Assembly (NCBI GenBank): GCA_018261895.1 | Contig: JAGTRT010000003.1 | Coordinates: 62,001 to 126,000, forward strand | From: Pseudomonadota bacterium | Lineage (GTDB): Bacteria > Pseudomonadota > Gammaproteobacteria > Burkholderiales > Rhodocyclaceae | Direction of reading: 5' to 3' | Length of the DNA: 64,000 nucleotides | Shown here: positions 26,539 to 34,084 of the stretch, in pieces | How the letters are laid out: each line of letters begins with the position of its first letter | How positions within the stretch are numbered: position 1 is the first letter of the stretch | The notes under the pieces: generated by a model | What the model saw: the letters and a program-made list of their open reading frames with translations, nothing else | Database searches by the model: none | Told to the model about the DNA's origin: nothing | Made by a program: the position numbers and the translations under genes

Positions 26539-26581
26539 GATACAAAAAATGTTGACACAACTAATCGCGATGTATCATTAT
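26539..26581 (+). promoter_or_regulatory. diiron-oxygenase promoter bracketed by GATAC-N28-GTATC
   Basis: TTGACA at 26552-26557 is a consensus -35, with TATCAT (N15) or CATTAT (N18) as the -10. GATAC at 26539-26543 and GTATC at 26572-26576 enclose it with the same 28-base gap as in the opposite paaN promoter. Confidence 0.6.
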
Positions 26582-26650
26582 TCGTCCATCGCGTTTCGGA
26601 TGACCGGAATGCAGATCACCTGATGACGAAACCCATATAAGGAGTGAGAC

Positions 26651-27679
26651 ATGGCTGGTAATAAAGAACGATTTGCCGACAAGATGGAATTCCCGCCGGA
26701 AATCCAGCAACCGAACGTGTATCCGCTGTCCTGGCACAGCAAGACCAAGAAGCTGCAGGAAGTCTGGGAAGCTGCCCGTCGTGAAGACTGGGATCCGGAA
26801 AAGCTGCCCTGGGATACCTTGGACGTCGATAGCTACACCTGGGAAGAGCGTGAGTCCATCGCTTACTGGTGGAGCCTGCTGTCCGTGTTCGATGCATCCG
26901 CACCCCCGGTTTTTGCCGAAGCGCTGATCAAGACCTATGAAGTGCATGAGGAAGATCCGGTTCGCAAGTGCTTCTTCTCGGTCACCCGCGACGAGCAGAA
27001 CCACGAAATCATGTGCGGCCTGGCCATCACCAAGCTGTTGAATCACCCGGACCCGATCACCTATCAGCCGAAGACCGAACTCGGCAAGCGCCTGCAGAAG
27101 AACGTGCAGTGGCTGTACTTCAACGGTGCCCGTTACTGGAACGGCTACAAGCAGGCTGTGCCGAAGTACGACCTGGCCGTGCTGTTCAGCTCCTTCCTGA
27201 TGGGCGAAATCGCTGCTGCCACCATCTTCAAGCAGATGTTCGACAATTCCCGCGAAGCTGTCTTCAAGGAAGGCTTCAAGAACATCGGTCGCGACGAAGG
27301 CCGTCACATGGCGATCTGCATGGCCGTCATGGAACGCGACTACCCGGGCCTCAAGGAAGAAACCAAGGCCGTCGTCACCAAGCAGATCCGCGCTGGCTAC
27401 CTGTTCCTGTCGGCCGTGCTGTTCGAGCCGCCGATGGAATTCTGGGACCTGCCGGCCGACTTCATCGCCAACCAGCGTGAAGCCGAAGAGGTTGCCCGCG
27501 GTGCCGGTTTCGGTATCCCGACCTACGAGGCCAAGAAGGAAAACTGGAAGAACGCGATGGTCAACCTGAAGGGCGTGCTCGACCGCTACAACATCCCGTT
27601 CCCGGCGATTCCGGAAGTCGGCATCACCGGCCAGGAAGTCAGCGACGTCGATCTCGACGACATCATTCCGGTTTTCTGA
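26651..27679 (+). CDS. ferritin-like diiron oxygenase, candidate aryl-CoA oxygenase
   Basis: A 342-residue soluble protein of helical ferritin-like type. Two diiron half-motifs are visible: E115-xx-H118 (RDEQNH) and, canonically spaced by 30, E186 (LMGEIAA) with E216-xx-H219 (RDEGRH). The first-helix partner of E115 is less clear; D81 or E90 are candidates. It does not resemble PaaA or PaaC over its length and is shorter than BoxB. AAGGAG lies eight bases before the ATG. A dedicated 2Fe-2S/FAD reductase follows, and the pair is divergent from paaN. It may oxygenate phenylacetyl-CoA or a related CoA ester in place of PaaABCDE; that is inference. Confidence 0.7.
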   Translation: MAGNKERFADKMEFPPEIQQPNVYPLSWHSKTKKLQEVWEAARREDWDPEKLPWDTLDVDSYTWEERESIAYWWSLLSVFDASAPPVFAEALIKTYEVHEEDPVRKCFFSVTRDEQNHEIMCGLAITKLLNHPDPITYQPKTELGKRLQKNVQWLYFNGARYWNGYKQAVPKYDLAVLFSSFLMGEIAAATIFKQMFDNSREAVFKEGFKNIGRDEGRHMAICMAVMERDYPGLKEETKAVVTKQIRAGYLFLSAVLFEPPMEFWDLPADFIANQREAEEVARGAGFGIPTYEAKKENWKNAMVNLKGVLDRYNIPFPAIPEVGITGQEVSDVDLDDIIPVF

Positions 27680-27681
27680 CC

Positions 27682-27720
27682 CTTTCACGGTCAACCGGAA
27701 AAAAGCCGCAAAAATGAAAT
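27682..27720 (-). repeat. dispersed element, copy 4
   Basis: Exact core, six-base A tract and GCCGC block, starting three bases after the stop codon of the diiron gene and lying between it and its reductase. Confidence 0.85.
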
Positions 27721-27789
27721 CAGCCGGCGCCCCGCGAGGGGTGCCGGCTTTGCCGCAACAGAGACATAACAACAGAGAGGAAGACAAAA

Positions 27790-28839
27790 ATGGCTCGCAT
27801 CATCATGCAACCCTCCGGCAAGTCGGTCGAATGTGCCTACGGCGACACCGTCCTGATGGCCCTGGAAAAATCCGGCTACGCGCTGCCCAACAACTGCCGC
27901 GCCGGTGCCTGCGGCGAATGCAAGGTCAAGGTCACGTCCGGCCAGTTCGACCAGGGCATGGTCCTCGACATGGCGCTCTCCCAGGACGAGCGCAAGCAGG
28001 GCTACGGCCTGATGTGCATGGCCAAGCCGATTTCCGAGGAAATCACCATCGAGTGGGGCACCGAGGATGCCAAGCCCAAGCTCTTCCCGCCGCGCGAGGA
28101 TGCGCTGTTCGTGGTCACCGACAAGCGGCAGATCGCCGCCCGCGTCGTCGAACTGCGCCTGCGTCCCGTCGGCCAGCCAATCCGCTACTGGCCCGGCCAG
28201 TACGTCACGCTCGGCAATCCGCGCGCCGACATTCCGGCCCGCGCCTATTCCATTTCCAACGCGCCGCGCCCCGATGGCGAGCTCGTGCTGCAAGTCGCCC
28301 GCGCCGATGGCGGCGTGACCAGCAACTGGGTGCATGACCATTTGAACGTCGGCGAGAGCGTCAAGGTTTCCGGCGCCTACGGCACCTTCATCGGCGACCC
28401 GTCGGTCGACACGCCGGTTCTGTGCATCGCCGCCGGCACCGGTCTGGCGCCCGTGCTGGCGCTGGCCGAAGCGGCCTTGCGGCGCGGTTTCAAGAAGCCG
28501 GTGACCATGCTCTTCTCGGCCCGCACCAAGGAAGATGTCTACAGCCAGGGCATGATGGCCTGGTGGCGGACCAAGCATCGCAACTTCGACTACAAGGTCA
28601 CGCTGACCCGCGAGACGGCCGACGGTTACCTGTCCGGTCGCGTCGACGTCGTCCTGCCGCAACTCTTCAAGGACTTGTCGAAGCACACCATTTTCATCGC
28701 CGGCAGTCCGGAATTCGTCGATGCCAGCGTTGCCGCCGTCAAGGCGCAGGGCGCCCAGGATGGCCTGATCCATACGGAAGGCTTCTTCGCCCAGCAGCAG
28801 CCGGTGACGGCCGATGCCGATCATCTGCTGGCATTTTGA
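27790..28839 (+). CDS. oxygenase NAD(P)H reductase (2Fe-2S ferredoxin/FAD/NAD)
   Basis: The 349-residue protein begins with a plant-type ferredoxin domain (1-90; NNCRAGACGECKV, C-x4-C-x2-C with the last Cys in GLMCMAK). An FAD domain follows (RAYSISNAP, the RxYS motif) and then an NAD domain (AAGTGLAPVLALAE). The ferredoxin module is N-terminal, as in phenol and methane monooxygenase reductases, whereas PaaE carries it C-terminally. It therefore belongs to a different reductase lineage. It lies 110 bases after the diiron gene and very probably feeds electrons to it. Confidence 0.9.
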   Translation: MARIIMQPSGKSVECAYGDTVLMALEKSGYALPNNCRAGACGECKVKVTSGQFDQGMVLDMALSQDERKQGYGLMCMAKPISEEITIEWGTEDAKPKLFPPREDALFVVTDKRQIAARVVELRLRPVGQPIRYWPGQYVTLGNPRADIPARAYSISNAPRPDGELVLQVARADGGVTSNWVHDHLNVGESVKVSGAYGTFIGDPSVDTPVLCIAAGTGLAPVLALAEAALRRGFKKPVTMLFSARTKEDVYSQGMMAWWRTKHRNFDYKVTLTRETADGYLSGRVDVVLPQLFKDLSKHTIFIAGSPEFVDASVAAVKAQGAQDGLIHTEGFFAQQQPVTADADHLLAF

Positions 28840-28871
28840 TTTTGGCCATTTTTTCCGGTTGACCGTAAAAG
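28838..28871 (+). repeat. dispersed element, copy 5
   Basis: Exact core with a six-base T tract and TTTTGGCC block, overlapping the stop codon of the reductase gene. Copies 4 and 5 flank the reductase gene in opposite orientations. Confidence 0.85.
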
Positions 28872-28907
28872 TGCGATACACGCACGCATAACTAGAACGG
28901 AGACGAC

Positions 28908-28943
28908 ATGAACACGACTCGACAGCGGAAAGGGGGCGCGTGA
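28908..28943 (+). CDS. 11-codon leader peptide coupled to the ABC permease gene
   Basis: ATG 28908 has GGAG seven bases upstream and encodes MNTTRQRKGGA. Its TGA overlaps the livH-like ATG by one base (TGATG). This arrangement suggests translational coupling. It may be a decayed gene start instead of a functional leader. Confidence 0.35.
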   Translation: MNTTRQRKGGA

Positions 28944-29818
28944 TGCTTGCCCAATTCCTGCAATTCCTGTTTTCCGGGGTGACGGTCGGCGCGACCTACG
29001 CGCTGGCTGCCCTCGGCTTCACGCTGATCTACAACGCCAGCAACGTCATCAATTTCGCCCAGGGCGAATTCATCATGCTCGGCGGCATGCTCGCCGTGTA
29101 CTTCACCCAGGCCGGCTTGCCGCTGCCCGTCGCGCTGCTGCTCGCCATCCTGATCCCGGCCATCGTCGGCATCATCGTCGAGAAGCTGGCCATCGAACCG
29201 GTCAAGGGCGCCGAAACGGTGACCCTGATCATCATCACCATCGGCGCCTCGCTCGTCATCCGTGGCCTGATCCAGGTCTGGCTCGGCAAGAACACCTTCA
29301 GCCTGCCGGCCTTTTCCGGCGATGAACCGATCCAGATTCTCGGTGCCACGCTGCTGCCGCAAAGCCTCTGGGTGCTTGGCGTTACGGCGCTCGTCGTCAT
29401 CGCGCTGTGGTACTTCTTCAACCGCACCCTGCAGGGCAAGGCCATGCTCGCCACCTCGTACAACCGCGTGGCGGCTGAACTGGTCGGCATCAACACGAGC
29501 TGGGTGCTGTTCATGAGCTTCGCCATGTCGGCCGCCCTCGGCGCGCTCGGCGGCATCCTGGTCACGCCGATCACGCTGACCTCCTACGATGTCGGCATCA
29601 TGCTCGGCCTCAAGGGCTTCGTCGCGGCTGTGGTCGGCGGCCTCGGCAACGGCCTCGGCGCCGTGCTCGGCGGCCTGCTGGTCGGCATTCTGGAGGCCAT
29701 GGGCGCCGGCTACATCTCGTCGAGCTACAAGGACGCGATTCCCTTCGTCCTCATCCTGCTCATCCTCTTCTTCATGCCGCGCGGCCTGTTCGGCGGCAAA
29801 TCGACGGACCGGGTGTAA
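28943..29818 (+). CDS. Liv-type ABC transporter permease (LivH-like)
   Basis: A 291-residue membrane protein with eight predicted helices. It starts LAQFLQFLFSGVTVGATYAL and has the family segments INFAQGEFIMLGG, TSYNRVAAELVGI and GGLGNGLGAVLGGLLVG. It begins at the end of the 11-codon leader and is followed two bases later by the second permease. It probably pairs with the binding protein at 17.9-19.0 kb. The substrate is inferred to be an aromatic acid from the surrounding paa genes. Confidence 0.9.
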   Translation: MLAQFLQFLFSGVTVGATYALAALGFTLIYNASNVINFAQGEFIMLGGMLAVYFTQAGLPLPVALLLAILIPAIVGIIVEKLAIEPVKGAETVTLIIITIGASLVIRGLIQVWLGKNTFSLPAFSGDEPIQILGATLLPQSLWVLGVTALVVIALWYFFNRTLQGKAMLATSYNRVAAELVGINTSWVLFMSFAMSAALGALGGILVTPITLTSYDVGIMLGLKGFVAAVVGGLGNGLGAVLGGLLVGILEAMGAGYISSSYKDAIPFVLILLILFFMPRGLFGGKSTDRV

Positions 29819-29820
29819 CG

Positions 29821-30753
29821 ATGAAGAAGAACGCCTATTTCGGCCTGTACATCGTCATGGCCATCCTCGCCGTGCTGCCATTCATTGTCCCCAACAGCTT
29901 CTACCTTGACCTCGTCATCCGCATGGCGATCAATGCCGTCATCGTCCTCGGCCTCAATCTGCTTATCGGCTTTGCCGGCCAGATCAGTCTCGGCCACGCC
30001 GGCTTCCTCGGCATCGGGGCCTACGCCTCGGCCGTGCTGCCGACGCATTTCGGATGGCATCCCCTGCTGGCGATGGCTGCTGGCGCCGTCGTCACCGGCC
30101 TGCTTGCCGGCCTGGTCGCCCGCCCGATCTTCAAGCTGAAAGGCCATTACCTGGCCATGGCGACGCTGGGTCTCGGCATCATCCTCAACATCGCCATCCG
30201 CAACGAAGCGCAATGGACCGGCGGCCCGGACGGCATGCCGGTGCCGACCATGGGCCTGTTCGGTTTCGAACTGGCCAGCGACAAGCAGTGGTACTGGGTC
30301 GTCGCGCTGCTGCTCTCGGTCAGCGTCTGGGCCTCGCTCAACCTGATCGACTCGCCGTTCGGCCGCGCCCTGCGTGCCTTGCATGGTTCCGAAGTCGCCT
30401 CGCAAGTCGTCGGCGTCGATGTCGTTCGCTACAAGGTCGCCATCTTCGTCATGTCGGCTGTCTTCGCCAGCCTCATGGGCAGCGTCACGGCGCACTACGT
30501 CGGTTTCGTGACGCCCAATCTGGCCGACTTCTTCCACTCCATCGAACTCGTCACCATGGTCGTCATCGGCGGCATGGCCTCGGTCTATGGCTCGCTGGTC
30601 GGCGCGGTATTGCTCACCGCCTTGCCGCAGGCGCTGGCTACCTTTGAAGGCTGGGAAACCGTCGCCTTCGGCAGCATCCTGATGCTTTGCATGATCTTCA
30701 TGCCCAAGGGCCTGGTGCCGACGCTGGCCGCCAAGTTCGGGAAGGGGGACTGA
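29821..30753 (+). CDS. Liv-type ABC transporter permease (LivM-like)
   Basis: A 310-residue multi-helix permease with the LivM signature GFAGQISLGHAGFLGIGAYA, FKLKGHYLAMATLG, and the coupling segment SPFGRALRALHGSEVASQVVG. It lacks the extended N-terminus of E. coli LivM, as is usual in aromatic-acid systems. It is two bases after livH-like and two bases before the ATPase gene. Confidence 0.9.
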   Translation: MKKNAYFGLYIVMAILAVLPFIVPNSFYLDLVIRMAINAVIVLGLNLLIGFAGQISLGHAGFLGIGAYASAVLPTHFGWHPLLAMAAGAVVTGLLAGLVARPIFKLKGHYLAMATLGLGIILNIAIRNEAQWTGGPDGMPVPTMGLFGFELASDKQWYWVVALLLSVSVWASLNLIDSPFGRALRALHGSEVASQVVGVDVVRYKVAIFVMSAVFASLMGSVTAHYVGFVTPNLADFFHSIELVTMVVIGGMASVYGSLVGAVLLTALPQALATFEGWETVAFGSILMLCMIFMPKGLVPTLAAKFGKGD

Positions 30754-30755
30754 TC

Positions 30756-31517
30756 ATGAGCATGCTCGAAGTCAAAGACCTCTCCATCCATTTCGGTGGC
30801 GTCAAGGCCGTCCAGAACGTCAGTTTCAGCATTGATGCCGGCATTGTGTACGCCGTGATCGGCCCGAACGGCGCTGGCAAGACGACGCTGTTCAACCTGA
30901 TCACCGGCGTCTACAAACCCACCAGCGGCGAGATCAGGCTCGACGGCGAAGCCATCGGCGGCAAGTCGCCGAACGAACTCGCCACGCGCGGCGTCGCCCG
31001 GACTTTCCAGAACCTGCAGATCTGCATGAACATGAGCGCCATCGAGAACGTCATGGTCGGCGCCCACCTGCGGCTGGATCGTAACCTGATCAAGGCGGCG
31101 CTGCGTCTGCCGACGCTCAAGAAGCGCGACGCTGAAGCGAGGGCCGAGGCAGCCGAACTCATGCGCTTCGTCGGTCTCGACGCCTTCGTCGATGCGCGGG
31201 CCGATGCCATGCCTTACGGTGCCCTCAAGCGTCTGGAAATCGCCCGCGCCCTGGCCATGAAACCGCGCCTGATCTTCCTCGATGAGCCGGCCGCCGGCCT
31301 CAATCCCAAGGAAACCATCGAAGTCGACCATCTGGTCCGCAAGGTCGCCGATTCCGGCGTCACCGTGGTGCTCGTCGAGCACGACATGAAGATGGTCATG
31401 AACCTCTCGGACCGCATCCTCGTGCTCGACTACGGCAAGAAACTGGCCGAAGGCACGGGTGAAGAGGTCAGACGAAATCCTGATGTGATCGCTGCCTACT
31501 TGGGCGCTCACGCGTAA
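30756..31517 (+). CDS. Liv-type ABC transporter ATPase (LivG-like)
   Basis: ATG 30756 has GGGGGA upstream. The 253-residue ATPase is complete, with Walker A GPNGAGKTT, a Q-loop in RTFQNLQI, a family-typical signature region YGALKRLEIARAL in place of LSGGQ, Walker B LIFLDEPAAGL and the H-loop in VEHDMK. It is the intact ATPase of the transporter and contrasts with its shortened partner encoded next. Confidence 0.9.
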   Translation: MSMLEVKDLSIHFGGVKAVQNVSFSIDAGIVYAVIGPNGAGKTTLFNLITGVYKPTSGEIRLDGEAIGGKSPNELATRGVARTFQNLQICMNMSAIENVMVGAHLRLDRNLIKAALRLPTLKKRDAEARAEAAELMRFVGLDAFVDARADAMPYGALKRLEIARALAMKPRLIFLDEPAAGLNPKETIEVDHLVRKVADSGVTVVLVEHDMKMVMNLSDRILVLDYGKKLAEGTGEEVRRNPDVIAAYLGAHA

Positions 31518-31530
31518 GGAAGGAAAACAC

Positions 31531-32712
31531 ATGGAAGCATTACGCGTTATCAGCGAAGACCACCGCAATCTGTGGCGCATCGCGGCGACCATCGACATTG
31601 TCGCCGATGAAATGGAATCCGGCAGCAAGGTCGATCCGGCCTTCTTCACCTCGATTTTTGATTACATTGAGCACTTCATGGATGCCTGCCACCACGCCAA
31701 GGAAGACGACTACCTCTTCCCGGCACTGCGCGCCCGCAGCGAGGAAGCGGGGGCGATCCTCGACCGCCTGCAGGCCGAGCACCGCAATGGCCCGGAAATC
31801 CTCAAGTCGCTGCGCCAGCAACTGGCCGAAACGGCCGCCGGCAAACTGGGCAACGCCGAGTTCGCCGGCGCGCTGCGCACCTACACGCAGAGCCTGAAAA
31901 GCCACATCCGTACCGAAGAAAAGGATGCGATGCCGCTGGCCCGCGAGGTCCTGACGGCGGACGACTGGGCCGACATCGACCGCGCCTTCCTCGACAGCGA
32001 CGACCCGATGTTCGGCGAGAAAGCCAATGCCGAATTCCGCGAACTGTTCCACCGCGTTGCCAGCCTGGCGCCGGAGTCCATCGGCCTCGGCGCCCAGAGC
32101 GCCGGCGAGCTGCAGCCCGGTGCAGCCAAAGGCGTCGGTGAAGTCCTGCTTTCGGTGTCCGGGCTGGAAAGCTGCTACGGCCGCATCAAGGCTTTGAAGG
32201 GCATCGATTTCGAAGTGCGGCGCGGCGAGACGGTCGCGCTGGTTGGGGCCAACGGTGCAGGTAAAACGACGCTGCTGCGCACGCTGTCCGGCGTCCAACC
32301 GATGAGCGCCGGCAGCATCCGGCCCAAGGGGCAGGTCGCCGAGGATATGGAAAAGGTTTTCTCGATGTTCCCCATCCTCAAGGAAAAGCGCAACCTGCCG
32401 GCCGGCACACTGTCCGGCGGCCAGCAGCAGATGCTGGCCATCGGCCGCGCGCTGATGGGGCGGCCCAAGCTGTTGCTCCTCGACGAGCCGTCGATGGGCC
32501 TCGCGCCATTGCTCGTGCAGGAAGTCTTCAACGTCGTCAGGACGCTCAAGGCCCAGGGCATGACCATCATCCTGGCCGAGCAGAACGCCTTCGCCGCGCT
32601 GGCCATTGCCGATCGCGGCTATGTGCTGGAAACCGGCAGCATCACGCTGAGCGGCACCGGTCAGGAATTGATCAGCAACGAGCAGGTACGCGCGGCCTAT
32701 CTTGGCATGTGA
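31531..32712 (+). CDS. hemerythrin (HHE) domain fused to a shortened LivF-type ABC ATPase
   Basis: Residues 1-155 form an HHE cation-binding domain with diiron ligands spread as EDHRN, IEHFMDACHHAKEDDYLFP, AEHRNG and KSHIRTEEKD. After a linker, residues 205-393 are a LivF-type ATPase with Walker A GANGAGKTT, signature LSGGQQQ, Walker B LLLLDEPSMGL and the LAEQNA switch. That ATPase is 189 residues against about 233-237 usually. About 45 residues between Walker A and the signature, including the Q-loop, are missing (GSIRPKGQVAEDMEKVF joins the flanks). The frame is intact with AAGGAAGG upstream. It may be an O2-, NO- or iron-responsive transporter subunit. Confidence 0.85.
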   Translation: MEALRVISEDHRNLWRIAATIDIVADEMESGSKVDPAFFTSIFDYIEHFMDACHHAKEDDYLFPALRARSEEAGAILDRLQAEHRNGPEILKSLRQQLAETAAGKLGNAEFAGALRTYTQSLKSHIRTEEKDAMPLAREVLTADDWADIDRAFLDSDDPMFGEKANAEFRELFHRVASLAPESIGLGAQSAGELQPGAAKGVGEVLLSVSGLESCYGRIKALKGIDFEVRRGETVALVGANGAGKTTLLRTLSGVQPMSAGSIRPKGQVAEDMEKVFSMFPILKEKRNLPAGTLSGGQQQMLAIGRALMGRPKLLLLDEPSMGLAPLLVQEVFNVVRTLKAQGMTIILAEQNAFAALAIADRGYVLETGSITLSGTGQELISNEQVRAAYLGM

Positions 32713-32753
32713 TTCCTTGTCGGCTTCATGCCGGAATTGAGCTTCGATCACGG

Positions 32754-32789
32754 CGGCCCGAAGGGTGTGCGACAGCACCTTTCGGGCCG
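32754..32789 (+). terminator. hairpin after the transporter operon
   Basis: CGGCCCGAA and a GGTG extension pair with CACC and TTTCGGGCCG around a short loop, 42 bases after the fusion gene. There is no T-run, so it may be an RNA-stabilising hairpin instead. Confidence 0.5.
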
Positions 32790-32939
32790 TACTGCCTGTG
32801 CTGTCTGACAAGTGCAGCGTATATCGGCGTTGCTGGTGATTTTGTTGTTTTTATAAGTATCACTTGCTGGGGATACTTCTGGAATATTTCGTGAAATGGT
32901 GTAAAGTTAGTTCAGGAACTCTTGTTTCGAGGTGAACAA

Positions 32940-33158
32940 ATGGATATTCAATCTGTAACTTCCAGCATCAGTACGTATTCCAGCCAGAATACGCAGGCCA
33001 CTCAGACCCAGCAAACCCAGCAGTCTCCACAATTGAAGGCAGCGGAACAGCGCGAGCCTCGTCCGGAAGAGCGCGTCGAGCGCACGGAAGAACAAAAACC
33101 GCCGGTCAGGAATGCCGACGGGCAACAGACGGGTACGCTGATCAACGTGACGGCCTGA
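32940..33158 (+). CDS. small polar protein with C-terminal TGTLINVTA
   Basis: ATG 32940 has GAGGTG seven bases upstream. The 72-residue product is Gln/Thr/Ser-rich at the N-terminus (TQATQTQQTQQSPQ) and then Glu/Arg/Pro-rich. It ends QQTGTLINVTA, nearly identical to the end of the next protein. There is no signal peptide or membrane segment. The shared tail suggests a common recognition or secretion signal; the family is unknown to me. Confidence 0.65.
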   Translation: MDIQSVTSSISTYSSQNTQATQTQQTQQSPQLKAAEQREPRPEERVERTEEQKPPVRNADGQQTGTLINVTA

Positions 33159-33183
33159 GCGAGTCGACACAGCGGGTGATGAA

Positions 33184-33585
33184 ATGGCGGTAGGCTCGGC
33201 ATCCAGCGCACAATCGGCCAGTGGTGGTCTGTGGGCGCAAATCCAGCTGCAACAGGCGCAGCGGAGTGCTGATCAGGCGGAGCAGCAGGCTGCGGCTTTG
33301 AAGGCCAAGGCGGATGCGGCCCAGAACGTCGCCGATCGCGCGCAGGAAAACGCCCGTTCCCTGAAGGTGCAATCAGGGCAGGCGCAGGAAAATGCGGCGC
33401 AAGCCAAGTTGAATGTGGCGTCACAGAACGCCGTGGGCGATATCCAGACCCAACTGAGCGATCTCAGCGAGCAGATTACCCAGGTTCTGGAGTCCGATAC
33501 GCTGTCGACCTATACGGCGGCAGCCACACCGGTCGTTACCTCAACCGCGCCGCAGACGGGAACGCTGGTTAACGTCACGGCTTGA
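33184..33585 (+). CDS. Ala/Gln-rich coiled-coil protein with C-terminal TGTLVNVTA
   Basis: The 133-residue product is predicted to be one long coiled coil (about 18-85; repeats such as QAEQQAAALKAKADAAQ and ENARSLKVQSGQAQENAAQAK), followed by a flexible Thr/Ala tail ending PQTGTLVNVTA. It lies 25 bases after the small protein that shares the ending. The two probably form one operon ended by the hairpin at 33611-33633. No signal peptide was seen. Function unknown. Confidence 0.65.
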   Translation: MAVGSASSAQSASGGLWAQIQLQQAQRSADQAEQQAAALKAKADAAQNVADRAQENARSLKVQSGQAQENAAQAKLNVASQNAVGDIQTQLSDLSEQITQVLESDTLSTYTAAATPVVTSTAPQTGTLVNVTA

Positions 33586-33610
33586 GAGTTTTTTCAGGTT
33601 TTTCGTGAAT

Positions 33611-33633
33611 CAGGCGCTACGGCGCCTGTTTTT
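33611..33633 (+). terminator. Rho-independent terminator
   Basis: Stem CAGGCGC/GCGCCTG with loop TACG is followed by five T residues, 25 bases after the coiled-coil gene. It argues against any coding start between 33605 and 33700. Confidence 0.85.
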
Positions 33634-33700
33634 ATGCCTGCTGATTGGCGCGGGCTTTGGTATCTTCTGCCCTGACGGAACGACAGCTAAGGAAAACGTT

Positions 33701-34084
33701 GTGCTAGACAATCACTGGTGTGCCTCCGTGGACGCCACCATTCAATTGCGTACCGGATGCAATCCGCTGGAAAAACATGGCCCGCAGGCCGTCATTGTCC
33801 ACGCCGATGCCTGGGCGCCGGTGGATGCGGTGGCCAATCCGCACGATATCCGGCAGGTCGTCGATTACGAAGTGATCTTTCTGGCGATCCGCAAGCTGGA
33901 AGAAAACGCGCATTGCGAATGCCTCGAGTCCTCCATTCTGGAGGTGATGGACGCCATCTTTGCTATTGCCATCGTGAGCTCGGCGCGGGTGTCGATGCAC
34001 AAGCCCCATGTTTATAACGGGCAAGGAACGCCTGCCATCTCGCTCACGCTGACGCGCGAACAGTGGGCCAGGCGCCGGTGCTGA
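33701..34084 (+). CDS. dihydroneopterin aldolase-like protein (FolB family)
   Basis: GTG 33701 has TAAGGA eight bases upstream. An earlier in-frame GTG at 33605 lies inside the terminator hairpin and was rejected. The 127-residue product matches the FolB tunnelling fold: HDIRQVVDYEVIFLAIRKLEENAHCECLESSILEVMDAIF resembles the conserved CDY...LxE segment, and MHKPHVYNGQGTPAISLT the VxKP segment. The glutamate used in catalysis is present (CLESS). It overlaps the DHFR-like gene by 22 bases, so a folate or pterin role is likely. Aldolase versus epimerase activity cannot be told from sequence. Confidence 0.65.
   Translation: MLDNHWCASVDATIQLRTGCNPLEKHGPQAVIVHADAWAPVDAVANPHDIRQVVDYEVIFLAIRKLEENAHCECLESSILEVMDAIFAIAIVSSARVSMHKPHVYNGQGTPAISLTLTREQWARRRC

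Larger units (their letters stand above)
26280..26650. other. AT-rich divergent promoter region
   Basis: About 370 bases, much richer in A/T than the flanking genes, separating paaN (minus) from the diiron oxygenase gene (plus). It contains one promoter for each direction, each enclosed by GATAC half-sites. No open reading frame with coding character was recognised inside. Confidence 0.8.

Noticed and set aside
33605-33700. A hydrophobic N-terminal extension of the FolB-like protein that would look like a signal peptide
   Set aside because: Its start lies in a Rho-independent terminator hairpin, whereas GTG 33701 has a good Shine-Dalgarno and fits the family length.
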